From positions 23,222,728-23,286,727 of the forward strand of contig CM046354.1 of assembly GCA_025403435.1 (NCBI GenBank): a stretch of DNA of 64,000 nucleotides, in the 5' to 3' direction. A model generated the notes under the pieces. That model was not told the DNA's origin, searched no databases, and saw nothing but the letters and a program-made list of their open reading frames with translations. Of the stretch, positions 24,236-36,229 are shown in pieces. Position 1 is the first letter of the stretch, and every line of letters starts with the position of its first letter. The stretch is from Artocarpus heterophyllus (taxonomy: Eukaryota > Streptophyta > Magnoliopsida > Rosales > Moraceae). The position numbers and the translations under genes were made by a program.

Positions 24236-26262
24236 TGTTGGAAAAATAGTACGCAGTGGAATTTTAAAAAAATTTATATCAGAGTATTTTTCAAAACACA
24301 AGTTTGACATGCTATAAGCATAAATTAACCAGATTTTGCTAACCTTTGAATGCCAGAAAACTTCTGCAATCTGTGAAGAGAAGTAACGTTCCAAAAAAGC
24401 TTCAACCAACTGGCCTTCTTTACTATTCTCTATCCACGATTGGAGTGAGTGTGGGCTCATATGTACAACTCTTCCTCTAGGTGACTCTCATTCCAACCAA
24501 TTCAGAGAACCCAAAGCTGGTGTTTGTGATTTATGAACAAGAGCTCTCAGGGAGTTTTCAGATTCTCACCAGTAGAGTATCACTCTTAATCTCTCAATTG
24601 ATCTAAATAACTTATGAGACTCACTCCGTATTTATAGAGGTTGGGTCTAGGGTCAACCCTTATTAGATAAGGTCTCAAAAATTTGAATCAGAATCAAATT
24701 TGGATCAATATTTGATGAACTCCGTGTGAAAATGCGTGATTTTTTTTCTACACATAGGCAGGCAGATTTGTCTAATAGGCAGGCCAAAATTGCCCCATCG
24801 AAAGACAAAACTTGAGGATCGGCATGCCGAACTACTGGAAAAAAAATCTCAGCAAATCTTTTATTTTCCACCCAAGATTCTATAGGATAAAGTCTCAGTT
24901 TTAATTCAAATAACCCAATAGAGAAGTTATCTAATTAAAACAACTTTATCTAGATAATCTCTAGGAAAATAAATGAATTCCTAATAATTCTACAAGTTTA
25001 TCTTGATTTAATTTATTCAAAATTAAATCAACTGATAAATAAACAAGAATTATCTGATCCCAATAATTCAACAAGTTTATCTTGAATTAATTTTGTCACA
25101 AAATTAATTCAACTAATAAACAGACATGAATTATTTGATTCTTTCAAATTTCAACCAATCTAATAAATCTGACATAAGTCACTAATTATTGGAAAAGCAC
25201 GCCGTATCGTTATTGGATGTTGTGAGCTAGCAAAGGGGACCAAATGGACCTATATAGTTCAAGCTCCCAATAATTATGAAACCCAATATCCCATATATAC
25301 ATTTTATAATTATCAACTCCAACGCTACTCCTTTAAAAGCTTGGAGCTGCACTCTCGAACTATATAGAATTACGAAGCCCGTATAGCTAAGTCTCTATGA
25401 TATATCATAGTATATCATATCCTTATAGGATTATCCATAACTGGCTTAAGGACAAGTTCTATCTTACCTTCCCGATTATTTTTATCTTACGTTCCATTGT
25501 CTCACCATCAGAAAACTTACTATCCAAAGATAGTATACCATTTGGTTACACCTATGTATCCAAATAGTTGAGCGCTTCAGTTTTCCAATTACAGGATAAT
25601 GCATATAAAGAGGATATCACTACTCCTAAAGAGGAGCTATGGATTCCAAATCTATAAATAATAGGTCTATGCTATCAAGAGTCATGCCTCCAATGTACCA
25701 GCATGCATACCACTATTAAAATGTGGGTGTTACTCTTTGGTACATCAAAAGACACAAGTCAAGACAACGGGCCCACTATTCATCTCAGGATTAAGATACA
25801 ATACAAATGATTGTCTAAAGTTTATCGATTTGCTGAGACAGAATTATTAATCTAAATCAATTCACTTTATGACCCTATCCAATACATCGTCACCTATGGC
25901 AACGTGTCAATGTTTCTATTCATGGAATCCACCTCCGATAGTCAAGAAAAACTATCTCCCAATAAGGATATAGACAACATAACAATCTTTACATGAATAA
26001 AGTGCCCAACTTTATTCTCTTAATTGCGGATCTTATAATTTAGACCATCTCCTTAAGAATCGTGTCTTCAGCATAATCTGTCCGTCATATGCTCAATTCT
26101 TAAAGGTTTAGACCGACAGTCTTAGACTTTTGTTTACTTAACATACATTCAACAAATATGAACATAAAGAGGACAGGATTTGGTATATTAATAATAAATA
26201 AATTCTTTATTGATAAAAATGTCTCCAAAAATATTTTACATTTTTACTCCTTAGGGCATACA
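24236..26262 (-). repeat. 5' LTR of copia B
   Basis: In element orientation it starts TGTATGCCCTAAGGAG and ends TTTTTCCAACA. A shortened relative lies at 58551-59327 with both ends similar. It contains a second palindromic cluster at 24754-24840 (GGCAGGC, ATCGGCATGCCGAACT). Confidence 0.85.
24754..24840. repeat. Palindromic GC-rich units in the copia B LTR
   Basis: Units TAGGCAGGCAGA, TAGGCAGGCCAA and GATCGGCATGCCGAACT are variants of the same inverted-repeat core seen in the leader of this element and in the gypsy LTRs. Confidence 0.7.
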
Positions 26263-27535
26263 TGTGTAACAGATAAGTGGTCGGCTACCATGTTCTCAAC
26301 TCCTTTCTTGTCCTTGATAGTCAAATCAAACTCTTGCAAATGAAGGATCCACCTGATAAGTTAGGCCTTAGCATCCTTTTTGGAAATGAGATACTTAAAG
26401 ACAGAATGATCAGTGAAAATAGTAATGGGTGAACTGATTAGGTATGAACGAAACTTATCAAGTGAAAATACTACAGCAAGTAACTCCTTTTCAGTGGTAG
26501 AGTAATTCATTTTAGTGTTGTTCAAGGTTTTGCTTGCATAGTACACCACAAAAGGTTTTCCTTCCATTCGTTGACCTAAGACGACTCCTACACCGTAATT
26601 ACTTGCATCACATGTCATTTCAAATGGTAAACTCCATTCAATGCATTACATGATAGGTGTAAAAGTCAACTTAGATATCAGTGTTTAGAATGATTCTTCA
26701 CATTCTTTTGTCCATTTGAACACTGCATCTTTCAACAGGAGATTACACAATGGTCTTGATATGGCTAAAAAATTTTGAATGTACCTCTGATAGAATCCAG
26801 CGTGTCCAAGAAAAGATCGAACATCTATAATAGTCTTTGGAGTGGCCATGTTTGAAACAAGCTCAATCTTAGCTGGGTCAACTTCAATTCCTCTTTCAAA
26901 GACAATGTGTCCAAGAACTATACCAGATGAAACCATAAAATGGCATTTTTTCCAATTTAACACAAGGCCTTTTTCTTCACATCTTTCAAAATAGCTTCCA
27001 AGTTAAGCAGACAAGTATCAAACAATCATCAAAAATAGCCAAATCATCCATGAAAACTTCCATAATCTTCTCAACCATGTCACTGAAGATGCTCATCATG
27101 CATCTTTGAAATGTAGTTGGAGCATTACAAAGTCGGAACGGCATTCACCGAAAAGCAAAAGTATCAAAAGGACATGTAAATGTAGTCTTTTCCTGATCTT
27201 CTAATGCCATCTCTATTTGATAATATCCTGAATATCCATCTAGAAAGTAATAGAAAGGATGACCAGCTACACGTTCTAAGATTTGATTGATGAATGAGAG
27301 TGGGAAATGGTCTTTTCGAGTGGCAGCATTTAATTTTTGATGATCAATGCACATTCGCCATCTAGTGACAACTCTTGTAGGGACAAGATCTCTTTTTTTA
27401 TTCTTTATCACAGTTATACCAGACTTCTTAGGTACAACTTGAATTGGACTGACCCATTTACTGTCCGCAATAGGGTAAATGATACCCGTATTTAACAGTT
27501 TCAAAACTTCATTCCTCACAACCTCTTTCATTGTT
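26263..27535 (-). pseudogene. Athila/Tat-type reverse transcriptase and RNase H, broken
   Basis: The 27145-27531 frame holds the RT start: NTGIIYPIADSKWVSPIQVV, RWRMCIDHQKLNAATRKDHF and FLDGYSGYYQI. Near 27030-27060 the catalytic site reads VFMDD. Next comes LNWKKCHFMV with VRSFLGHAGFYQRYI (26685-26963), then RNase H with MTCDASNYGVGVVLGQ, YYASKTLN and STTEKELLAVVF (26361-26618). The end, [14 protein letters not shown] and MVADHLS, abuts the copia LTR at 26262. Several frameshifts separate the blocks. The wording is that of the non-chromovirus Athila/Tat branch. Confidence 0.92.
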
Positions 27536-27549
27536 GGGTTCAGTCTTCT

Positions 27550-28700
27550 TTAGGGGTCTTTTTTTAGATTAGCACTTTCTTCCAATTGAATATGATGGGA
27601 GCAAATCAAGGGACTAGTACCCTTGATATCAGTTATTGTCCAACCCAATGCATTTTTGTGATCACACAACATGTTAATTAACCATTGCTCTTGTGATTCA
27701 TCGAGTTTGGATGAAATGATGATAGGAAAAGATTCATCAGTTCCTAAGAATGCATGCTTCAGTCCTTTAGGAAGTTGGGCTAACTTAACTTTTGGGATTT
27801 CTTTAGTGAATGGTTTTGGCTTTTCTCCTTCTAGAAACAGCTTTTCAAAATGTGGTTGCCAAAACTTTGTTTCTTTGTCCAGTGAATGTTTAGGAATATC
27901 AAAAATGGGATCGGGATTTTCAAGATCAGGACTTTGGAAGATTTCTTCAAGCACGTCAGTTCGCTTTTGAAATTCTTCATGAACAGCTTCATCAATGATT
28001 TCAGTGTAAGAACACCCATCATTACTTTGAAATTGCTTCCCAATATGGAAAACATTCACTTCAAGAGTCATATTTCCAAAAGAGATTTTCATGAGAGCAT
28101 TTCGACAATTGATGAGAGCATTAGTCGTAGCTAAGAAAGGTCTTCCAAGGATGATAGGAATTTTTGATTCCATATCCACCTCAGTTTGAGTGTCTAAAAT
28201 GAGAAAATCCATGGGATAATAGAAATTATCAACTTGCAACAAAACATCTTCAACTATCCCTTGTGGTTTCTTGATGGATTAGTCTGTCAATTGCAAGACC
28301 ACAGATGTTGGTTTAATCTTTCCAAGGCCTAGTTGTGAGTAAATAGAATAGGGCATAAGATTGATGCTCGCTCCTAAGTCTAACAAGGCTTGAGTGATTT
28401 CATGGGTTCCTATGTAACAGGTGATTGTGGGACATCTAGGATCTTTGTACTTGATCGGTGCTCTTTGCCCAAGAACTACACTTAGTTGCTCAGTCAAGAA
28501 TGCAGTCTTTAGGACATGATGTTTCCTTTTCATAGCGCACAAATCTTTCATTACATTGGCATAAGCAGGCACTTGTTTGAGATTTTGCAAAAGAGGAAGA
28601 TCAATCCAAACTTGCTTCAAATGTTCCATGATTTGTTCATAATTTCCTGGCACTTTCTTAGTGGGTTGAAGAGCTTCAAGCAAAGGGCTTTTACCTGAAG
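27550..28700 (-). pseudogene. Athila/Tat-type protease and linker, broken
   Basis: The 28279-28683 frame holds QVPAYANVMKDLC, then PRCPTITCYIG and the retropepsin site LLDLGASINLMPYSIYSQL. DLGAS in place of DTGAS is normal for this branch. A stop follows VVLQLTD. The next frame (27550-28242) continues with DNFYYPMDFLILDTQ and IPIILGRPFLATTNALINC, the second half of the protease. It then gives an acidic linker up to the reverse transcriptase. Confidence 0.9.
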
Positions 28701-30225
28701 CTTATTCACTTCTTCTTCTTTTCATTGAGGAACATCTTCTTCATCACTCGCACCCATGGTTTTTGATCTTTCCAATGATTTACCACTACGAGTAGTAACA
28801 TGACTAACCTCTTTATCCTTCTCTTTAGCGTTAGAGGTTTGTATCATGTTTTGTCCTTCTGAAATGACCTGAGCTTGAGATGAACATTTGTTAGTCAATT
28901 TTGAAATTTCTTTTGCATTTGTGTTAAAGCAGCTTCAATTTTCTCACATGACTTGTTTTCTATCTCAATGAATGTTTGCAATGTTTCTTCAAGAAATTTG
29001 CTTAAGTGTGAATCATGCTGAAGAGAATTTTCTCTTGAGTGCATTTCTTCTTCATTTCTCCATTGCTTGCCAATTGATTGCTCTTGATTTGAATTCCTCT
29101 TGTTGAAATTTAAGTTGTTTCTTCCATCAAAATTGAAAGTTTTGGGATAAGAACTATAAGGCTAATGATTTGTCCTTAAGGCATTACATTGTTCCTTATA
29201 TTCTCCTATCACTTTCTGATAAACAGGACAGTCCAGTGGCTGTTGTTCAAACCTTTCATTCACAAAATTTGTTCCTTGTAGTTCAGCTCTTGTGACTACA
29301 TGACTTCCTTTCTCATTCTTTGCTTTGAGGATTTTTAATTCCCTTGTAAGGTTTTTAACTTGAACCCTAAGATTGTAGTTATCCTCTTTCTTCAATTGAT
29401 GAATTCCAGTTGATCGAGACTTATTAGTATTATGAGAAATATCTAATCCAGCCCACAAATGAACTTTTTCAACAAATTCATCAAGAAATTCCTTGGCCTC
29501 TTCAAGATCCTTGTGTAAAAATTTTCCATTACATATTACTTTCAGATATTGGTGATCATGACTTGTGAGTCCTTCGTAGAAGAAGCTAATAAGATACCAA
29601 TTCTTGTAACCATGGTGAAGACATTGACTCAACAAATCTCTGAACCTTTCCTAAGCTTCATAGAAATTTTCATGATCGTTTGGGAGAAAGTTAAAATTTG
29701 TTTCTTGAGATTGTTGGTCTTTTGATATGGGAAATATTTGTGGAAGAAAGCAGATGTCATGTCATTCCATAATTTGATGGATTGAGGTTTTAAAGAATAG
29801 AGCCAACTTTTGGCTTTATCTTTCAGTGAGAAAGGGAAGAATTTCAACTTGATGGAATCAGTGATGTCAGGGTGGTTATGGAAAGTGGCGATAACTTCCT
29901 CAAATTCACAAATATAAACATACAGATTTTCGCTTTCTGATCCAAAGGAGGGTGGTAAAAGTTGAATCATGCCTGGCTTACAACCCTATTGTGAAAGATT
30001 CAATGGAAACACAATACATGAAGGAGTTAAAGTGCAAGTCGGATGCATGAAATCTTTCATAAGCATTATTTGAGGATTCTCACCAAGATTCTTCATCACG
30101 AATGAATTTGAAAAAGTGGTTGAAGAAGATGAAGAATCTAGAAAAGGGTTTGACGATTGTTCACTAGGGTTTTCTAAGTATGAAGCCTTAACAAATCGAC
30201 CTAATTTGTCTCTATGTCGAAGCAT
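28701..30225 (-). pseudogene. Athila/Tat-type gag, broken
   Basis: A start at 30225 opens MLRHRDKLGRFVKAS. The 29629-29970 frame has the Retrotrans_gag core (KLKFFPFSLKDKAKSWLYSL, FFHKYFP), and the 29162-29635 frame continues it. From 29161 to 28701 the frame is interrupted by stops. No clear zinc knuckle was seen. Gag would form the particle shell. Context and order place it directly after the leader of the 16.5-kb element. Confidence 0.85.
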
Positions 30226-30902
30226 TAACCCTAAGTGTTTCTCTTTTTTATTTTTTTTAATTTTTAATCAATTTTTTATTTACAAGGGAAAAAAGATGAA
30301 ATGCTAAGCTTTTCTTTATTCGGAGAGAATAAAGTAGTGAATGAAATGCATTCGCCTAATTTATTTTGTAGATCTTAAGAATTACATACTTTAAAGATGT
30401 TCCCAGGAAAGATTGGTAGGGCTAAGGCTTCTTAAAAACCAATCTCCTAGTCAGAACAACGTTCTTGGAATATTGGTGTTGAGAGAATCTCTAAAAGTCA
30501 ACTGGTTATAGGAAAGAATTTTGAACCAGTACCAGGCCCCGAACAGAGCTTCCTCAAAGAATACTCTTCACAAAACCATAATTTATTTTATGAAAAACCT
30601 AACTCTAAATTTTTTTGAAGTTTTATTTCTAAGTCAAAAACCTAAATCTAAACCTAAAACTAACAAAATAAATATTTTACAAAGAAAAGGAAAGAAAATA
30701 AAATTTTTATGATTTATTTATTTATTTTATTTTATGAATAGTGAATAGTGTGTGAATAGCGACATGAATAGTAACTTATGTGAATAGTAGCCTACATAAT
30801 AATTTAACTAAAATAACAATATTTACACTATTTACAAGATAAGGACAGAGTACTTACTTGGTTTTCTACTTAATTCAACAATTTGACAAAGTAACAGCAC
30901 CT
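30226..30902 (-). other. Leader of the Athila/Tat-type element
   Basis: Non-coding AT-rich stretch between the primer binding site and the gag start. It includes a GAATAGTGAATAGTG run near 30735-30790 with several near-copies of GTGAATAGTA. Confidence 0.6.
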
Positions 30903-30919
30903 TCCAAGTAACGGTGCCA
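30903..30919 (-). other. tRNA-Asp-type primer binding site
   Basis: The - strand reads TGGCACCGTTACTTGGA. It resembles TGGCGCCGTTGCCGGGGA, the complement of a tRNA-Asp 3' end used by Athila/Tat elements, with several decayed positions. It lies nine bases from the LTR edge. Confidence 0.75.
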
Positions 30920-30928
30920 AATTTTTAG

Positions 30929-33053
30929 TGGTAACACCCCAAAATGATTCCTCTTAAACAATAGACATTTGTAGTATAAAAATGTTGTCGTATCTATAGG
31001 GAGATGAAAATTTATACTTCGGCAAGTTGTTAAAAATAAATGGGCAAAAGGACAAGCAGATTTTGAAAACAAAGTTAAAAGTAAAAGAAATATTTTTGTG
31101 ATTTTTTTATTCAAAATTTAAAACATAAAACTAAAGTGGTGAAGCTTTAAGAATTCTTTGTATGTTTCGCAACTGGTATGGAATTTTAAACTCTAATTAA
31201 TAATTATCTAAAGTATTTGATTTATTATATCTTTTCTCATTAATTGTAAGCACGTTTTACTAATTTTATAATTCAACCGAGAGCAACAATATGGCAAGCT
31301 ATAATGCAGTAAGGGTTTTCCTACAAAAACTAGCAAAATAATCATTGGTGCACTAATTATGAAAACTTTAACTGCTGTTACTCAATTATAATTAACATAA
31401 TTTTAAGATAGAAAAGATAATAACAAATCAAAATTAATATATTTAAGTGGAATAAATTTTTACATTAATTCTGGCAGCACTTTGTCTTATGAAATATCTA
31501 GAATCGACAATATAACAAGTCATACTACAGTAAAAGACATTCTATAAAATTAAGCATTATTTCACTGTTATCCATATTAATTATACAACACAATTAAATT
31601 ATATAAGGAAAGCATGACTGACTTTATGTAAAAATTGGTGACATAAGAACACTAACAACAATTATTAAAGTCTTGAAAATATAATTTATTCCCCAAAAAT
31701 ATAAGCATTACAAAGTAGATATAGAGTTAAAATCCATACTAAAGTACTATGCATACAAGATCATCTCTTTGCCTCACTAGACTCTCTACTCTAATTTAGA
31801 CATTATTTTATTACTTTTACCTAAAAGGGGATACTGCTGAGTCTAACTCAGCAAAAAGGAAAAAAAGGAGAAAGAGGGCCAAAGGCCCGAAGGAGTGCAG
31901 AACAGGGGGAAAAGCCCCTAGTATTTATAAGCCTTGAAAGGCCCTGTTCATTTATTTTTTTTATTTTATTTTACTGTTCAAAATCGGATCATGTTGATCT
32001 GTTTCCTCACTTTTTTTCCACGCTACTATTCGTTCTTGGGTGTGCGAATTTGGGTTTGGAATATGCTATTGCATGGCAATGGGAGGCACTCAAACGAGAC
32101 GATCTAACCCGCTGAAAATGCAATCTGACGGTCTAAAATCACAGGTAACAATGGCCCCAAAGTGGGGTCAGTGGGCTATGTATGTTGGCCGTTGGATCAG
32201 TTTATGTATGCAGATCTGATGGACAACAGGACAAAAACACGGGACACGATTGCACATGATCCAACGCTGTCTGAACTACCCTCCAACGCCTGTGAGACTT
32301 GTCAGCGCATGTGGTACACACCCCAATCATGCTACGACGTGTAGATTCCAGTATTGATGCGGCTCTGACGGGCTGCTGACGTCGTGACACGTAGACGGCT
32401 TGGATCGATTTGGCAGTGAATCCGACGGTCTAAATCTCACCACATGTCCCATTAATTTTGAAATTCAAATTTTTATTGAATTTCTTGATCATTTGTTGTC
32501 CCTTTTTGCATCATTTTGCTCCATTTTTCCTCTAGGTTGCAAATCAAAAATTCACAAATACACCAAAATTAATTATTTTACAAACATAATATTTAAAAAA
32601 ATATTAAAAAATATTTATTTTACATTAAAACACACAAAATTAATTATAAACTTTTAAAATTTTTAGTCTTTTTTGGTTTAGCACGGATATGATTTTTAAG
32701 ACTTAAAAATATTTTTAAAAATTACTAAAAATATAATAAAACATAGTTACAAATTTAAAACATACTATCAAACACATTAAAACTTAAAATAGAATAACAG
32801 CTTATTATTTTTACGGTTTTAATTATTTACAAGTTAAACATGCTGTTAGCACACCGAAACAACTTTAAAAATTATCAAAAATATTAGTATACATCAAAAC
32901 ACACTGAAAATATATTTTTAAACACATTTACACACTAAGACACTAAAATACTTATTAACACAAAAATGCTATTAATTAGAGGATTTAATAAGAAATAAAA
33001 GCATAAATAAATGATTTTATCCTTAGAAAATATATACCTTTATAGTCTCATCA
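30929..33053 (-). repeat. 5' LTR of the Athila/Tat-type element
   Basis: It is the partner of 16553-18657, collinear over its full length with scattered substitutions and short indels. In element orientation it begins TGATGAGACTATAAAGG and ends GGGGTGTTACCA. Confidence 0.92.
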
Positions 33054-33131
33054 ATATTCTATAAGATAAAATCCCGAATGTGTAATTTTTGAATTAACCT
33101 AAAATAAATAGTATAAAAAGATAAATATCCC
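33054..33131. mobile_element. Mutator-like MITE, right part
   Basis: This completes the element begun at 16141-16552. TTTTTGAATTAACCTAAAATA and AAAGATAAATATCCC match the right end of the unbroken copy at 56675. The inserted gypsy element separates the two parts. Confidence 0.8.
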
Positions 33132-33140
33132 TTTAAACAA

Positions 33141-33860
33141 CTCTTGCTAGTACATGTCATATATATTTTAAGATGTTAAGAATGTCACAATCAGTCTAGT
33201 TATTAAATAAAATAATTGCGCAGACTAAAATACCCTTAATTTGACTTCTCTCCTCCTCTTTATTCCCACTCACCCTGTTTCTTTCTTCTTTCTTCTCTTT
33301 GCTTTTTTCTCTTCAAATCAAAACCAAAAAGGCTCCACATAAATTGCAATCCAATTAAGGGTATTTCAAAAAATAATGAATCATGGTGGTACTCTCTTGT
33401 GATCGACTTAGACTGGCATTTTTGTGAGGCTCATTTTGAATCTCATGGATCGATCGATGCCACTAGCATTAGGGTAGCACCTCTCAGTGATTCGAAGCAA
33501 GGAAGGGAGCTCTGGATTTAGGCATTTAAGAGATCGAGCAAAGGAAAAGGCAAGAGTGACGATGATGGTGTATGACAATGTCTAGTGAATTGGTGTCATT
33601 GAGGGTCTAGTGTAGAGAAACATGAGAAAGAGAGAAAAGACAGAAGAAAGAAAAATTTTAAATAAAAAAAAGGGAAACCGGGGATATTTGGGTATTTTAA
33701 TCATTAAAAATACCTTTTTTAATTTTCTATTTACCAAAAAAGTTTTGAATATCTGACATTAATTTTAATTATTTCAACAAAAATTATTATTTCTCTTATT
33801 TTTCTAAAAAAAGATTACGTATTATGCTACTCTTTAAAAAATGTATTTATTTATACCATA
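33141..33860. other. Intergenic DNA, possible non-autonomous transposon
   Basis: ACTAAAATACCCTTAAT near 33213-33240 and, inverted, GGGTATTTTAATCATTAAA near 33688-33706 may be decayed terminal repeats around a GA/CT-rich core. No target duplication was found and no gene recognised. Confidence 0.3.
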
Positions 33861-33865
33861 TTTAA

Positions 33866-33866
<1 letters not shown>

Positions 33867-33903
<37 letters not shown>

Positions 33904-33906
33904 ACA
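33867..33906. repeat. (TA)n(CA)n microsatellite
   Basis: A pure TA run is followed by a CA run. Confidence 0.9.
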
Positions 33907-36143
33907 CACAACACTACCCCTCATATTGAGTATTTAAAGTGGAACCATATTAAATATCTGCAAGTAAGTTTCCAAATAATTTTCAGTGACAACACAACAA
34001 GAAAGCCGAAAGGCTGGGCCTGAACCCAACACTTTGACAGGCCAGAAATGAGGGAAAACTTGAGGTGGGCTACAAGTGAAGAGACACGTTGCTTGCCATT
34101 TGGATTGGAGCTTTAGATTTCCATGATTCTATCACTGTGAAGTAGTAGTCAATGTTCAACAAAATGTGCATATAAATTTTTTGTCAAAGGTAATCTACTA
34201 TTTTTTTAATTGAATAATGAGAGAGGATAACTGATATCATGGACAACAAATACATCTATGTTGGCACACGCTAGATGTCTTATCCATTGTCAAGCCTTCA
34301 ATTTTATTTTTTAAAAAAATAAGAAAAAATACAAAAGAGAATTTAAAATAAGAATAGAATCTAATCCGAAGGAAAAAAAGACTAATAAAAGGTCAACCTT
34401 AAAAAAGAGAAATAATTTACTGAAGTTTGCCAGTGGAGCTGTGCACTAGGACAAGCATAGGAATATCTGCCAATGCCTTACAAAATGGACCTCATGACAA
34501 CCTTCTGAGTAAAACCCAATGAAAAAAAATAGGAAAAAGAATACTCAATCTCAGCATCCTACGACAATCTGTAACTAGAGAGACCAGTAACTAGAGAGAC
34601 CAACTATATCCCAACATCATATTTTGTTTAGGAATATAGGTTTGAACTAAAGTTTGAACCAAGATATTATAGTCAAATTTTGTGAGAAAAACATTTAGTA
34701 AAATTGATTCGAACTAAATTATTTTTATTTGAACTATATTTTCAAAGAGAAATTATCCGATCTTGTGATTGTAACTTATATTTATATAAAACCCATTCAT
34801 AGCGCTCTTTATTAGTGAATCTTTTTTCTCTTTGTTCCTAGTTCACAGATGTAGGCAACTTACCGAATTTTCTTTTGTTTTCTTATTTATTTTTATTATG
34901 ATATTTAGAGCTATCAAACGAGTTTCATAATCCTTTATAGACTGTCGCCTTTGTTTTTATCCCTTTTTTTTATCATAGGTATTGTGTCTTTCAATCTTAG
35001 GCTAAGAGCCTTCAAACCACTGGATGTGTGCTTGCAAACAACCCCCAAGATATTTGCCTTCAGCAGTTCTCTCCTATGTCTTCTTCACAACCTTGCACTC
35101 GTTCCCTGCCCTTTGCATTCTCGATGATTGACATCCCTCCCTACTGCCTATGGACCCTCAACGATTCCCGTCGCCATGCAACTATCCGCCTTAGTCCATA
35201 TTTCCTCTGAACAAAAAAAAATCCGTACATGATTGGATCAGCATCTTGTATGGGCATATTAGGAAAAGTTAATATAGTTGCCTTTATTAATAAATTACTA
35301 TTTTTTAATTTATTTGTATTTAATTTCACATTGATGTCTTGATTTTAATATTGATTAACTTATGCGATTATATATGCTTAATAATGCGTATCAAACATAT
35401 GGATCTCATTCATGGTGTTTCTTACTTGTAGAATCTCTCTCTTTTCCTAGTCTTGTGGATATAGACATAGTCTAAAACCACGTTAAAACTTTGTACTCTC
35501 CTCTTTCCTTTGTTTTCTTATTTATTTTTATTTCTATGAGCTTTCTTCCTAATTTGAAGCTCTCTAATTCTAGGCTAGAAGATTCGTTATAGGTGAATCC
35601 TCGTGATTTAAATCGTCTTCCGCTTCAGTTGTACATTACTTACTAGTGAGGACATGTCTTTTCGTCCTTAACGTTTTTATTATTAGTTTTTTTTCAATAA
35701 CGTGCATTTGTAATTAGTACATATAACTCATCGCAAAAGTAATGCGTTTTCTGAATGCCATTGTGTTTTTTCCTCTAGCGCATCACAAAATGAAAATTGA
35801 AGTACAAAAGTTGGAATGAACATATACGGGAAGTTATCGTATGAGAAAACAACAGCAATAGTGTTACATGCATCAGTTTGTCCATTTTCCTTTCAAAATT
35901 GACCATTTCACCACCAATTAAATCCAAGAAACCAATACAAAGAAATCTCTTGAAGAAAAATAAAAAAGAAAAGAAAAAGGAAATGATTGTATACTTTGAC
36001 TTTACTCAACACTGTACGTTGAAGTAGACTATAGGCCTTATCATGGTGGCTGGAAAAATAAACGACAACCATTTTTTTGGCTATTAATTTTGCCCCAATA
36101 TAATTTTCTACCCTTATATATTTCGCGTCAACAAATTGGAGTG
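33907..36143. other. Intergenic DNA with LTR-like and MITE-like traces
   Basis: 34622-34760 has inverted ends (TTTGTTTAGGAATATAGGTTTG, and complement TTTGAAAATATAGTTCAAAT) like the foldback element at 53.9 kb. CTTTTGTTTTCTTATTTATTTTTATT or a near copy occurs at about 34873 and 35506, with flanks resembling copia LTR ends, but no coding part is present. No gene was recognised. Confidence 0.4.
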
Positions 36144-36144
36144 C

Positions 36145-36182
<38 letters not shown>
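36143..36182. repeat. (GT)n(TA)n microsatellite
   Basis: A GT run then a TA run lie about 50 bp beyond the NAC stop codon, probably in its 3' UTR. Confidence 0.85.
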
Positions 36183-36186
<4 letters not shown>

Positions 36187-36229
36187 ATATATAATTGTGA
36201 AGTCATCTAGGTCAGTTGAGGTACGTATC

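Larger units (their letters stand above)
19980..26262 (-). mobile_element. Truncated Ty1/copia element (copia B) nested in the gypsy element
   Basis: On the - strand the order is 5' LTR (24236-26262), primer binding site, leader, gag, protease, integrase and the start of reverse transcriptase. The element ends in mid-RT at about 19980. The right edge lies inside the gypsy RNase H/integrase linker: gypsy sequence MVADHLS resumes directly after the LTR. The other half, including its 3' LTR, is missing together with the gypsy integrase, so one deletion probably removed both. Confidence 0.88.
16553..33053 (-). mobile_element. Ty3/gypsy element, Athila/Tat type, 16.5 kb, with nested copia
   Basis: Two 2.1-kb LTRs (16553-18657 and 30929-33053) enclose a - strand internal region. 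It has a tRNA-Asp-type primer binding site, gag, protease with DLGAS, reverse transcriptase and RNase H in gypsy order, then a long non-coding 3' region ending in a polypurine tract. Flanks ACATT (16548-16552) and ATATT (33054-33058) fit a 5-bp duplication with one change, confirmed by the matching empty-site sequence near 56600. A copia element (19980-26262) sits inside, and the integrase region is missing. By eye, about one base in ten differs over the first ~250 bp of the LTRs, so this is an old insertion. Confidence 0.9.

Noticed and set aside
35028..35329. Opposed 60-62-codon frames as a small gene
   Set aside because: No recognisable domain or gene context, and both strands are open by chance in a slightly GC-richer patch.
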